From NCBI GenBank assembly GCA_021292105.1, contig CM037857.1, positions 34,852,680-34,916,679 of the forward strand: DNA of 64,000 bases. The letters run 5' to 3'. How positions within the stretch are numbered: position 1 is the first letter of the stretch; each line of letters opens with the position of its first letter. The notes below the pieces were generated by a model that saw only the letters and a list, made by a program, of their open reading frames with translations, ran no database searches and was not told the DNA's origin. Source of the stretch: Anadara kagoshimensis. Its lineage: Eukaryota > Mollusca > Bivalvia > Arcoida > Arcidae. Both the position numbers and the translations under genes were made by a program. This document shows positions 36,130 to 50,071 of this stretch, piece after piece.

Positions 36130-37030
36130 GAAGTTCTTTCCAACCATAAGGGAGTTTTCGAGTCTTTCGGTATCGATCTTAAAGAGGAAGATCTCAATCT
36201 TCCTTACTTGTATTGGGTTCCTAAACTCCATAAAAATCCATACAAGGAAAGATATATAGCAGATATATATACTAAATCATTATCGGTAACTCTAACACAA
36301 ATTTGGATGGTCTTCATTCTTAATTAGAAAAAGTATATTCTACATCTGGAATCAACCAAATGTGGATTCTCAAAATCTAAAGACTTACTTGATCATCTTG
36401 CTTCTAATACTTTATCTCATGTAAAAAGTATAAAAACATTTGATTTTTCTACACTATACACCACTATCCCTCAATCTAATTTGAAAGAACGTCTTAAAGA
36501 AATTATTCACTTGTCATTCTTTTACAAAAACGGTAAGCCAGGATAAAATATCTGGTGCTGAACAGGTATTCTGGTTATTTTGTCAAGCATTATACAGATT
36601 CCAAACAAAAATATACCGAAGATACCATCAACAAAATGTTGGAGTTTTTGATAGATAACATATTTGTTGTATTTGGTTACATAGTTTTTCAGCAAACAAC
36701 CGGTATACCAATGGGTACAAACTGTGCACCATTGCTTGTTGATTTGTTTCTTTATTCTTATAAAGCAGAATTTATGCAGAACCTTGAGAAAAGACTGTCA
36801 CCAAATCATTCAACTCAACATACAGATATATAGATGACGTTCTATCTCTTTACAATCCTAAATTTGGAGACTAGTGAATGTCATCTATTTGAGTGAGCTT
36901 GAAATAAAAGTTACGACTGATTCCTCAAGTTCTGCTTCATATTTAGACTTATACCTGAATTATGACACCCACAAAAGGCTACATTTAAAACTTTATGACA
37001 AACGTGATGACTTCAATTTTTCTATTGTCA
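36130..37030 (+). pseudogene. Degenerate retroelement reverse transcriptase (Penelope-like/related), truncated
   Basis: Pieces in shifting plus frames give a colinear RT: VFESFGIDLKEEDLNLPYLY and WVPKLHKNPYKERYIA (about 36154-36270), HVKSIKTFDFSTLYTTIP (about 36420-36470), QQTTGIPMGTNCAPLL (about 36690-36740), the catalytic YIDD at 36827-36838, and SYLDLYLN then LYDKRDDFNF (about 36940-37020). Frameshifts and stops separate them; for example, the GIPMG and YIDD blocks are in different frames. The copy breaks off at 37030, where the duplicated block begins, so no downstream endonuclease is visible. The GIPMG-NCAP and YIDDV signatures recall an RT group common in molluscs that I associate with Penelope-like elements; the class is uncertain. 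Confidence 0.75.
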
Positions 37031-38896
37031 ATTTTCATTTTCTATGCACCTTTCGAAGCACTCGGCCACACTTCCCTGGTGGAAGTTCACATGTCAAACC
37101 TAACTTGTCAGTTCCAAAGTTTTTACTTTGCTTCTGGATTGTGGTTTGGACATGGATTAGTATGTTTGTTTTTGATTATGTAACTGTTCTACTATGTAAT
37201 TTTCTGGTTTGAAAAACCAAGCCTTTTGTCAGAGTAAAAAATAACTACCTTACACTACACATTGCAAAGGTACAATTTTTTTTAACTTTTTTTAGCTCAT
37301 AAATGAAACCATCTTGACCAAGACATACAACCCATTTGATATTGTATACAAAGTTCTGGACATTGAGAATATTCATCGGTTTGAAATATCTCTGTCTTTC
37401 ACTGTTACTGGTGTAGGATTCTTTTTCTCACACATTTGCAGCATAAAAACATTATTTGTAAACAAAACATTGCATCGCACGTTCAGTTTTCAGGCCATCA
37501 TTAATTTTGTGCCTTCTGAAAATGATGTAATCAATTTTGTTGACATCCTCATGTCAATTGATTATGACGCCACCAATTAAGCATGTGTAAGTGATTGTGA
37601 CATTAAGAAATTGTTGTTTGAGAAAAGTGATCTTATCCCTTGGGTGAGACAAAATCTCACATGGGTAAAATTGTGGGATTTCCATGTCTCATGTGTGAGA
37701 AAAGAAATTCATTCATCACATCTAGCACGCACTATTATAAACAATGTGGAGATTTTCAATTTTTCAATTGATGTATTGACCTTGGGTTAAGTGTTGAGTG
37801 AAGTGAAGTAGTACATGTAGTGTTTAACACCTCGGTCAAAATTCTCTAACTTATATTGAGACAGTCAGATCTAGGATGGTGGAGGAAACCAGAATGCCTG
37901 GAGAATCTACCAACCTCCAGAAAACAAACTGATAAGCTTTCTCACATTAGAAATAGTGAGAGAGATTTTCATTTTCTATGCACCTTTCGAAGCACTCGGC
38001 CACACTTCCCTGGTGGAATTCACATTGTCAAACCTAACTTGTCAGTTCTAAAGTTTTTACTTTGCTTCTGGATTGTGGTTTGGACATGGATTAGTATGTT
38101 TGTTTTTGATTATGTAACTGTTCTACTATGTAATTTTCTGGTTTGAAAAACCAAGCCTTTTGTCACAGTAAAAAATAACTACCTTACACTACACATTGCA
38201 AAGGTACAATTTTTTTTAACTTTTTTTAGCTCATAAATGAAACCATCTTGACCAAGACATACAACCCATTTGATATTGTATACAAATTCTGGACATTGAG
38301 AATATTCATCAGTTTGAAATATCTCTGTCTTTCACTGTTACTGGTGTAGGATTCTTTTTCTCACACATTTGCAGCATAAAAACATTATTTGTAAACAAAA
38401 CATTGCATCGCACGTTCAGTTTTCAGGCCATCATTTGTGCCTTCTGAAAATGACGTAATCAATTTTGTTGACATCCTCATGTCAATTGATTATGATGCCA
38501 TCAATTAAGCATGTGCAAGTGATTGTGACATTAAGAAATTGTTGTTTGAGAAAAGTGATCTCATCCCTTGGGTGAGACAAAAATCTCACATGGGTAAAAT
38601 TGTGGGATTTCCATGTCTCATGTGTGAGAAAAGAAATTCATTCATCACATCTAGCACGCACTATTATAAACAATGTGGAGATTTTCAATTTTTCAATTGA
38701 TGTATTGACCTTGGGTTAAGTGTTGAGTGAAGTGAAGTAGTACATGTAGTGTTTAACACCTCGGTCAAAATTCTCTAACTTATATTGAGACAGTCAGATC
38801 TAGGATGGTGGAGGAAACCAGAATGCCTGGAGAATCTTCCAACCTCCAGAAAACAAACTGATACGCTTTCTCACATTAGAAATAGTGAGAGAGATT
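37031..38896 (+). repeat. Recent tandem duplication, two units of about 934 bp
   Basis: ATTTTCATTTTCTATGCACC begins at 37031 and again at 37965, and the two units agree through to about 38896 with only scattered substitutions and small indels. Each unit carries a shortened copy of dispersed repeat D, an AT-rich middle (with the stem CTCACATG...CATGTGTGAG near 37656) and an inverted family C SINE tail. ORFs in both units are repeat-derived. Confidence 0.93.
37793..37964 (-). mobile_element. SINE family C fragment, inverted (with second copy at 38727-38896)
   Basis: Left to right it reads the shared tail (GTGTTTAACACC, TCAA, ACTTATATTGAGAC), then GGTGGAGGAAACCAGAATGC and TCTCACATTAGAAATAGTGA, the reverse complement of the family C body at 15423-15660. 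The second copy is due to the 934-bp duplication. The head is missing. Confidence 0.6.
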
Positions 38897-41800
38897 CAAA
38901 CATAGGTGATAAGAGACACAGTGATCCTCAAGGGCACACTCAGCCTTAGAGGTCCTACAATGTCAAAGGAATGGTCAATGAATTATCAATTTTATTGACA
39001 TGAAAAGATTTTATTATATTTAACTTTTTGTAAGGACAAAGATTTTGTTCAGATAGGTACAATGTATTGGGTTTACATATGGTAGGTTGAAATAAGAAAG
39101 GATATTCATGATAAAACCACAATATAGTAGTTCAAATTACAGCCATTCTATCTAGTCAGGGTTCAGTTTGCACAGGTTCCAATGTAGTAAATTCAATTGT
39201 CTTTAGTAATATCCAAATTACTTCACAAAGCTGACCTTGAACTTTGATCAGTCACCGAAATGAAGGTCACTTTGACTGTAAATTATTGAATCTCTTCTGG
39301 TGAACTAAATGGTCTAATATGTACGCATGTAGAGCAATTTGCAATATTGAGTTGTTTGACTTTGAACCTGATACAACATTAAAACAATGATGTGTATGTT
39401 TTCTGCTCAGTAGAGCATATAAAAACAAGTAATATGCCTGTTTATATTTTGTAACAATAGTATCTCAGGATTCATTTTCTCAACAAGGTGTTCCACTGGA
39501 AATACATGTATGTTTCATATTCAAAACATCAATTGATTAGAGAAAAATGTTTGGCAAAAACATTCCTTGCTTGCAGTGTTAGATGATTTGGAAAACAATC
39601 TTTCAATAATTGTGTTTGGATTAAATATAGTTCATAATATTATAATTGTGATAATTTTATCACAATACTAGTACATGTATATAGAACCAAAACAAAAGAC
39701 TATTGGGCAACAAACTAGAAACATCTCACTCTACTGAAACTGTTTTTATTTGCAGGAGTTACATAAAATGGTATATGAAAGTTCTAAAAAAAATTAGAAA
39801 ATTGATTGAAAACTGTAAATATAACAAGGCGGAAAAAGTGACCTTTGTATCCAAATTATAACAAACTACTAACTATACCCATCAACTGATATCCCAAAAA
39901 TGTAATGGATGGTGAGAATGCAAAACTATGAATAAATTACAACAAATTATGAAAAAAGCCACCAACAACATGAGTCAAATTTGATATTATAAAAGAATGA
40001 CTTAGCTTTATTTAAAAAAAAACATAGAAACTTAAGGATAATATTAAAAACTCTTCATCCAACTAAAAATAATTTTAAACTTCCCCTATACAACAATACA
40101 ACATTTATCTAAAGTTAAAAATTGGTCAGGAATTAAGAAATTACATGCAGCTACCCATAAAAAAATAATGATTGCAGGTAACACAGAAAAGAAGGTGGTA
40201 ATGCCTAAATGAAATTTATCACAGTAAACCTAATCTTATTTAAGTGCATTAACGGAAATTGTGAATTTTTGTGAATTTTGATCAAGTCTATATTCATTGC
40301 AATAAATTTTATACTGAATCAAATCAGACTTTGTTCTTCAAAAATATCTTGGACAAAAAATAATAATATTGGTATGTTGTTTTATTTTAGGAGCAGAATT
40401 ACAAGAGATCAAATTTTGGAATAGAAAACTACTACTAGTTATTATTTTTTTCTGAAAAATAAGTCTTATATACAGGTTCTTTCTCTACCCTTTTTTTAAA
40501 CATGCGTACTTTTAAACGTTTTTATGAAGTACTTTTTTCTATTTGGTTGGGTTGATCAAAACACGAATATTTTGTTTAAGTAATTAAAAATATATTACAG
40601 GCGATGTGTATCTGACTTGCATTCATAAATTATAGGGGTTGTTTAAAACCCACTATTAATATTACATTTTCATGAATTTTAGGTGAAATACATTTTGGCA
40701 CTAAAACATTGATCATCAAAATAATTTAGTGAAAAAACTTGCATTTTTAATATAAAAATCAAGTAGGCACTACCAGTTTTCAAATTTAAACAAGAATATA
40801 TCTTTTTTCCATTTATCAAAACTTAAAATTAATGACTTAAAAATAATAAACTGAATATAAACCTTAGTTCTACTTAAAAAACTACACATTTGTATTTTCG
40901 CAAACTTGATGAAATAAACATAATACTGTATGTACGTCTTTCAAACTCAGTAGTTATAATAATAATAATAAATATAGTCTATAGGAATAAATATGAACAC
41001 TGACTGTAAGCCGATTACTTTTTCACTTATAACAAAACAAATATATTATATTTAAATATCTATGATAAAAATGTTTTACTAAAAATATTAACAGCAGCCA
41101 TGTAAATGTTTTAAAATACATTTTTCCTGTTCACGTCGTTCTTACAGTGTTATCTATATTATATTCTTTTCTATCTACAACAGTGAATTTGCAACACGAG
41201 TACAAAAGAATTAACCAAAATAAAGTGTTTTCTCTCTTATATTGCACTTCAGAAGAAACATTCTATCCTACCACAATGTGTGGAATAGAAAATGAATTGC
41301 ATCATATTTATTTGTACACATTCAATGTCCTTTTCTTGGAATGCTAATTGAAATAATACAATAAAACCCCATATAATGCCTCTCATTTATTTGCCATCAA
41401 ACCTTATACCAGACTTATGGTAAGTGTCTAACTGCCAGTTTTAGCTATTAGTCCTCGAAACAATTACTGACTTCTTTTTAAAGGCATCTTTTTCAGAACA
41501 AAAGGTGGCAGTATAGCAAAGTTAGTTTTACTGTAGAGTTAAGCTCAAAGTCAAAACTTTGATGCATCACATGGTTAAAATATCTTTCAAGGTAAACTAG
41601 AGTTGGATATTTACTTCAGGTCATTAAAAATCTAGATCAATATTTCCTTTCCCTTGTTTGGGCAGACCTGTCATATTCCCTTCTAACACCTCACTTATAA
41701 TCACTTGACAGACAAAACATGTTAAAATATTCTTTCACTGCTATTGTTAGGACTAGTGCAGTACCTGATATTTTAACTCACAATGTAATTGACCTGGTGA

Positions 41801-43990
41801 TCATCTTATCAAAAATGTGATTTTTGGTTACAAAAAACCTCAATCAATAAATGTTTAGAAAAGGAACTAAATGTCTAGAAATAAAATGATGCCTTTGAGC
41901 GATGTATAAACTTACACCACTTGCACAATGTGAGGTCTGATCTGGCAAGTATTTCTTTGGCAAAAAAAAAAAAAAAAATACACATGCATTTATCATTTAT
42001 ATGGAATATTTGGCAAACATAATATTTAAATACAGCAGTTACGCATACAAATTAAAAAAGGCCTCAATTTTTCTTGCTGACTTTATGTAGTTTTAGTCAA
42101 TACACAGATAAACTAACATGTAACAAAGAAAAATTTGAACAAATCTGAATATTAACATCAAACTACATATGCTTTGTAAGTATCAACTGAGCAAATATCT
42201 GAAAGCATGAAAAGAGATGTTATGACCACTGGTCTGTAATTTTTTACATAGTGAAGTCTTGATATGATCTATTACCATTTGACACTGCCACTTCAGTGTA
42301 CAAGAACACTTGTTAAACTGAATTGACAAGCCTTCATCATATCTTACTTTGAAAAAAAGTATTTGAGTATGTATTTACTACTGCATAAACAATACTTTTT
42401 TCATGATAAAATAATTTTCTTGCTTTATCATCAAAATTGTGTAACTGCTGTATCTAAATATTTGTGTAATAAATGGACTAGTTATGCTTTGTCAATAGTA
42501 TAAACTGTATCAAAATAAGTTAATTAATTAATCTTGATTAAGGTGATTCCTCTCAGATCTGACCATGACCAGAGTGTAATACACTAAATCAAATGCATGT
42601 GTTTTGTGCATTTTATATATATAAAAGTATAAATTAATTTATTTTACAAAAATGAACTCTTTTATCAAAATAAGTTTCTCATAAAAATCTAACTAAAAAT
42701 AAAATCACCACTGAAGGTTTACACATAAAAACATCAAATTGTTATCAAACAAAACAATTATTAAATTATGTATGTTTACTTTTATATCAAAATAAATACA
42801 TCCTTTCTTTGCATTTTCAGATTACAGATAATTATTTGAACAATATCAAGTTTCCATGGGAAATAAAAAAGAAACATTTTATGTACAGATTTGTCCAATA
42901 TTTTTGTGCATCAGGTGATCATGTGCAATTTTCATGGATATCAAACATGAAGTTTCATGTAACTTGCCTCAACATTTTTGTCACCCTGTAACCTAAGAGG
43001 GGAGAGTAACTAAATAAAAAGTTCTCAATTTAAAAACAGAATTAACTGTATGTATTCCAAAATAGTTAGTTTCTAGGTCCAGTAAGTGAAACAATATTTT
43101 AGAATTTGGATTGTGGAATGCTAATTTTCCCAAAAAATCATTATATGACAATGCATTTGTCTTTCATTTGAAAAATTAAAATAAAAAACATCATAATTCC
43201 TAATTTCTTTAAAAAGAAAGTCAGTTATTTGCACATGCAAGTTACCTTTTTTCTTGCACAAGATCACCAAAGTTTTCTATCTATTTTGATATGAATTACA
43301 TACAAGATACATCAGGGACATCAAGTAAAAGTAGTTCTTCAAAATGAATCTGTAATGTTTCTTATCTGATATTGAGACCTGCATGACTCACCTGGCAAAT
43401 TGAGTGAAGTATAGTGCAGAAATGGTGGTATACATCCTGGTCAAGATTCACTTATATTGAGATGGTGATCTTGATTGGTGGAGGAAATAGGAGTAGCAAA
43501 AGAAAATCAGAGAATCTTTGGCATGAGATTTACTAACTCTCACACTAGGAGTTTCCAAAGTGTGTTGTGAACCATGCCATGAACACATGGAAAACTGAAG
43601 TTTACTTGTACATGGCTCTATACTTCCTTCAACTTCAATTTATTAAAATTGGTTTGATGATTGTGTTATCATCTAGTAAGATAATAAATGTCTCATCTAA
43701 CCCTTGAGAACAGATGACACAAACAATCTTTTATAATGATAAAGATACAAAATAAATTCATAAAAATTCTTCCTTTCCTTTAACTTATGAAAATGACACA
43801 CACACAAACATTGCCATTGGTTCACAAAGCCTTTGGCCAGGTGAGCTACAATATTTACCAATTGTTAAAAAATGGATCTTCATTTAACTTTCTCTACCAA
43901 CAAATATAAAAAAATATTTTCAGTTTCTTTTTTAATACTTTGGACCAATTAAACATGGGAGACAGTCTTGTGAATAAATAATCATAACAA
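38897..43990. other. AT-rich region between the repeat cluster and the CPEB 3' UTR
   Basis: No gene is recognised. It is very AT-rich with many A and T runs, a partial MITE end near 41362, an A run near 41965 and an inverted SINE fragment at 43412-43565. Part may belong to the CPEB 3' UTR. A Pumilio-type word (TGTACATA, minus strand) lies at 42880-42887. Confidence 0.45.
43412..43565 (-). mobile_element. SINE family C fragment, inverted
   Basis: It carries the shared tail (CATCCTGGTCAAGATTCACT, TATATTGAGATGG) and the reverse complement of the family C body (GGTGGAGGAAATAGGAGTAG; CTAACTCTCACACTAGGA). Confidence 0.55.
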
Positions 43991-43999
43991 ATAAAAAAT

Positions 44000-46900
44000 T
44001 AATAAAAAAAAAGAGTTGTACTAAAAAACTATATACATTTTCATTGTACACAATCCTCTCTCTATATCTGGTTATCAATAAAAATGTGAATCTTGTTTAA
44101 ATACACTATGAGAAACAATTAAAAAAAAAATAACAAAAATATAATAAATATATAAGTTAAAACAAAACATCAAATAGGTCAAAGAATAATAATCTAGGGT
44201 ATTTAAATAATAACTACAATTTAAAAATCTCCTTATCCTTAATATTTAATAATAACATTGTAACTACAAGGGGTTTCATTTAAATTAAATAAAAAAAAAA
44301 CTAAAAGAGAATGGGGTTTGCTGCTGTACTACGTGATCAATACCTCTTAACATTTGTGTTTTGGAGAATGTTATGTCAATTTCTAGCAACAACATCTTTT
44401 TTACAGGAATATGTTACGGTTAACTTATGCGATTCCATATCCATTAGAAACAATTGTTTCACACAAATGTTAGGGGTATCACATGGTACAGAAGCAACTC
44501 CCATTGAAAACAAAAAACCACAAATGATTCCCAAATAAATAAAAACTATATATAATGAACATTCCATGATTCCCCAGTACACTGATTTTTTTTTTATCTT
44601 CATGCTCTGATAGAAGTGAACATCTTAGAAATACAAATATAATTGAGCTTTACAAATATTATTTTTATTTTTAATTTGTAACCATTAAACCCCCCTTTTG
44701 CTATAGCAGCAATATAAGTCTTGGATATACAATATGATAGATAAGTTGACAATAGCCAAGTCATAAAAAATTAAGTCCTTGTGTACCCAAATTTAGATTT
44801 ACTTAATATCTTCAGAAGTCATTTGTATGAAAATGAACATGATCTCCTGAAATATCTAGCTGATGTTTTTCTTCTCATCCAAAAATCAATATGTTTCCTT
44901 AATGTTGGCTTTATGTTGAAATATAAATTCTATCCTGAATTTTAATCACAGTTATCACCTGAAACCCTAATGGAACATACCAATACATTGAATATGGACA
45001 TACCAATGGAGTTTCTGGGGTAGAAGGGTTATGCAGAGGTAAAAGTTCAAGGTCTGTTATTTATTTATAATCACTTGAGGTAGATACTATCTTTCTTGTT
45101 CATCATTCTGTTTTAATTTTTTTACACATAAGTATTTAAGTAACAATTAAAGGACAACCACTGAAATACAGAATCAAATATCTGGACGTCAACAACATTT
45201 CAACATAAGCCAACTTTACCTTTTCCCTTCTCTGTCATCACGCAACCTATACCGGTATACATATTTAATCACAGACTCTCCATATTGCCAATTACCCCTG
45301 CCATATAATCAAATACATTCACAATAACAAAACTTGTTCAAAGTTTTCTGTTTAGATGAATTCTTTGGTCAAATTTTGAAGTTTAGTTCTTATTTGTTGT
45401 AGACATAAAATTTCAATTTCAATTTTTTACCTCCAACTTTCATTGTTTTAAGGCACAATTAATGAGAAAATAACTTGAAGTTAAATTATTCAAACATTTT
45501 TGCACTATATTTAAAGTTCTAATATGTTCCCATACCTTTTGCCAAAACTTAGAAAAAAAGAACTTGAGACCAATGTTCCACTGAGCAGATGACACTTGTA
45601 CTACTTGACAGCACAAGATTCTATAATTGATATGACCAAAACAAAAATTTAGAGGGGCATTGCAGTGGAAATATGTTAATTTCTAATTGTACTGACATTT
45701 ACATGAAGCAATCAACTTTACAAACCATGGGAAATCATTATTTTTAAACTTATCATTTTTCATGATGGTTATTAATATCCATTGCTCATCTGGCTCTTGT
45801 AAATCAAAATTTCATAGATTAGAGAATTATGCAAGTATTACCTACTTTATTTATTTACAAGCTCTCTAAGTACCGGTAGTATTATCTGAAAATCGTTGAA
45901 ATTTTACAAACTATTAACCAATGAAAGGTAAAATTATTAGCCTCCTCTATGATTTTCAAACCTGATAAAGTACCACAATAAATTGTCACTTCCTAAAATA
46001 TATTAAACACCCCAGGACTAATGGTGAAAGACAATTAAATACATGTATTTTGCTGACTATTATGATACAGACTTGATGATTTTAGTACTACTTTTTTCAT
46101 ATTAAAACATGCTACAGATTTTTTTATATATATAAATATTTCCAGCACAAATTTGTAGGAATAAAAAATTATTTTGTATCAAAATCATTTAAATCTTTGA
46201 ATTTAAAAAAAATAACCAACATTAAGTTTATTATTTCCACCTAAACTCAGGTTTCGTTCAGGTATTTTCAAATCATTTTTCAAAAATTGTTTCTTATTCA
46301 TTATCAATTGTTATGAGTATTGGCAGTCCACTTCTTCCACACAAATAATCCTAGAATCTTAAGAGATGAAGACACAAGATTTTCATAACATTTAAGAAAG
46401 GCACCTACAATTTAACACCTGTTGGGTTGACCACAATTGTTTTGGCATACACCCAACAAACAACACAATCTTAAATTATTTCTACAAGCCTGGTTAAAAA
46501 CACTCTTAATAGCAATACTTAGAATACTACATGGGACAGTAAAATGACAAAGTTATAAGAATTCCCTACAACTACGGTACTTCCTTATTTTTTATAGGTT
46601 CATTTTCTAAGTTCAACAATATATGCTGAATCCAATGTATTGAAAGAAACACTCTCAATAGATTTTCTTCTATGTAAGTTTTGAATGCCAAAACTGCAAG
46701 AGGTGCGTAATAAAATACTGAAATACTTGTGTCTTGAACTGTATAGGATTCTAAAATTAACATCACAGAAATCACATCTGTAAAGGATCTGTTAGTTGTT
46801 AATATACAAAATACAAAAAAACAATAACATATCAACAAAGAAATTAAAAAAATATAAATTAAGCTTTTTTTCATACAAAACAATAGCACCTTAGAAACAA

Positions 46901-49900
46901 AAATAAAATCTACCCCTTTATATAGGAATATTTAAAAAAAACCATCTGTAATCTTTAAAATGTACAAATTGTCTTGTGTTTACTTACAAAAAAATGGAAT
47001 CTTAAAAAGTGGAAATTTAATGATTTTATGTGATTAATTACAAGCTCTTGTTAAAATAAATATTTAACATTGAAAAAATGCATACAAGTTAAATAATAAT
47101 AATAATCTGGACAAAACGCTATAATTACTGACAACACAGATTTGATTGCTGGTGATATCTTTGTATGCACTGTAATAAAAATATAATACAATCATATTCT
47201 AGTCAAATACCTATTTGGCTGATTTATTTTTTTCATTTTCGACAAAAAATGAATTATAAAAATGTTTGAATAAAAATAAAAAGGCTTTATTTTTTGTTAC
47301 ATTTTACACTATTATACAGACTTGAAATACGATTTAATAATAACAGGAAAGGGAATAATGAACAAATGCCAGTGCAGATATTTATGATGTGTTATAAAAA
47401 GCTATAAAGCTTAACTCTTAAATACGACTCCATATGCATGCAAAATAACTTTATGATATGTGAAAATATCTGGAATACATATCAAAGATAAAAATCTGAA
47501 GGTTTATAAATAGGATATATGAATATTATACATTAAATCTGGACTAACTACAGGAGAGAAAGAGAGAGAGAGAGAGAGAAAAAAAAGAAAACTTAAAAAT
47601 CCATAAAAATATTGTCATAAACTAATCTATAATCTATCTTGAGCAAATTAAATGATGAATTACGAATTATATAACTGTACTATATAATGTAGCTCCACAA
47701 CCTAAGCTATATGCTTTTTTTTAATTTTAAAGGGAAAAATTGCACATATTACCTCTGCACCATAAAACAATTAAAACACTATATTTGAATTTATACATAT
47801 AACTTGCAATCATACAATATCAATAACACAATGCATTTACATTGAAGACTAGTAATTCAGTTTTGAATTAAAATTAACAATAAAAAACAACCCTTTGCAT
47901 TCAACAACTTGGGTTTAAATCTAAATTCATTTTTTTCAAGTTTTACATTTTTTCCCCTTATTTATTGGAAAGTTTCTCTTTCATTGCCAAAGGTAGGATA
48001 GTAACAAATAGAAAATACTTCTTGTTCATCTATAATTTGCTATTTTGTAAAACTTTTAATAATGAAAATTTTGAAAACATGTAACTTATTTTGTACTTGA
48101 ACTGAAACTGAACCATCAGAAATATGTTCTTGGCAGTTATCATCATAGAATTCCCTCTTTATAGCTAAAGTTGACAATATTGACATCTTTAAATACCAAA
48201 TCAGTTATTACAAAATCATAAATTGACTCTCATGTTGACCGACATCTGACACAGTCACATGGTATACAATTCCATGATAGTAAATTAATTGTGAAAATAT
48301 TCCACAATGTGATGGAAAGATATCATTAAGAATCTTATACAAAATATACTTAAAAGTGACTGATTTATCTTTTACAAATTTTTACTGAAGTCAACTGTAA
48401 CAGTTTCATTCATAAGGCATTTTTGTGAAATTAAGGACGAGTTATAGATTTTAACTCCTTTGAGGTAGTAATAATACAACATTTTTTTTGTTTATTTTCT
48501 TCTTTCATTTAAAGGTTTTAAATTTTGACAGATCAATATGTTCAGATCAATGATCTTGCACATTTAGCTTGGACTACTGGGGTTAATGAATTCTGATGCC
48601 AAATTTATTTTATTAAATATGATGTGATGTGGCAACAAATTTCAACTTTTAAAGTTTTACCAGATTAATTTTTATCTTTGCAGTCAAGCAGATTTTTTGT
48701 TATTTTAAAAACAAATTAATGAATAAATCAAATTTCAACTTTTTTTAAAATAAAATGATGAAAATAAACCAGGTTTTAAATATAAATGTAAAAAATATGC
48801 ATAGATTTATGGACAATTATTTTTTTATCACACTTAATGTGGCCCCAGCAAAATTGGTGTAAGTAACTTAAGTGAGGAAAAAGTGAGAAAATTGTGGTAA
48901 TTTTTCTCTATATATAAACAACTTAAACTTTAGGAACTGGATGCAAAGGGTTGTAAAATAACAAGGCAGATTTATACAAAACAAAAATCTCAAAGGTCAA
49001 AAGGTCATCCAGATCATTAACGTGCAGATTTGGATCATCATCAACATAATCTAAAGTGCACATTATATCTACACTGGCCTATATATATAAAGGTGAACAA
49101 TGAACATCAAATACCCATACATTAATATATTAAAATCACAGTAGTAATAAAAAACCATTTAACATGGCAAAGATGTATAAAAAAGTAATTATGAAACTAA
49201 TCAACATTTAACTCTGCATGCATTAACTTTTTTTTAAATCTTAATTTGCACAAAAGTATAAAATGCCTATATAAACATTTAAATACAAAATTTAAAATGC
49301 TGAAAACTAGAAACTTTTTTTTTTATTTTTTTTCTAATAAAAATTCCCTGCAAGATTTAACTGTTCCTACATAATGCATATGTACATATGCAATCATCAG
49401 CAACCACAGAACATGGTTTATATTATCATATTACTTGTTCTCACTCTTCTCATATCCCAAACAACAAATGACTAGATAGTACACTTCATCACATACTCAC
49501 ATATAACAATCATTTCATTATTAGTGCAGTGTGTGATACTAAAAAATAAAACGGATTGTCTCTAAATTATAACAATATGTCCTAAAGCAAAACTTAAATT
49601 CAGTTTTTGAGTGTTAAATTTTACCTTTATAAACAAAAAATGCTGCAATTCAAAAGAAAAACTATTTCTATTAAAAATCTGCTTTTTATAAAAAGAGCAT
49701 GGACTTTATCACTCAGCTTTAGCCAATATAAAAACATTTTTAAATATTTCTTTTTCTTTAAATTAATATTTCAAAACCTAATCCATCTTGTAGTATTGAA
49801 GCAGCTAATAATCATTAACTCGAAACTAAGACAATCATGCTGAATATCACTAAGATGGCAAGTAAAAAATCAATTTTTTTTAACTTGTATACAAGTATAG

Positions 49901-50071
49901 TGTAGCACTAAAAGGACAAATCCACCAAAATAAACAAGATTATAAATAATTAAACAGATACCTTTAATAAGGTCTGCATATAACAAATATATGAATATCC
50001 ATCTGAAGCTGGGATAAATAATAAATTAACTAACAATAAAAAATTCTGTCACCATTATTAACAGATGCTAT
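44000..50071 (-). other. Probable long 3' UTR of CPEB
   Basis: About 6 kb below the CPEB stop has no recognisable gene or full repeat and is extremely AT-rich, unlike the repeat-laden spacers elsewhere. On the minus strand it holds T-rich tracts, TTTTAT-type words (the family's own CPE target) and Pumilio-type words at 44030-44037 and 49379-49386. Vertebrate CPEB2-4 mRNAs have long 3' UTRs, so this is plausible, but the 3' end is not fixed by sequence alone. A (GA)n tract lies near 47557-47579. The ORF near 46.6-46.9 kb is hydrophobic by composition only. Confidence 0.35.

Noticed and set aside
37856-38146. Two near-identical open frames (RSTRPHFPGG...) suggesting a duplicated gene
   Set aside because: They are repeat D read in frame inside the 934-bp duplication; a third copy at 26300 has stops.
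46572-46889. 105-codon hydrophobic open frame on the minus strand
   Set aside because: Hydrophobicity follows from T-rich composition; it lies in the likely CPEB 3' UTR, with no splice context or family resemblance.
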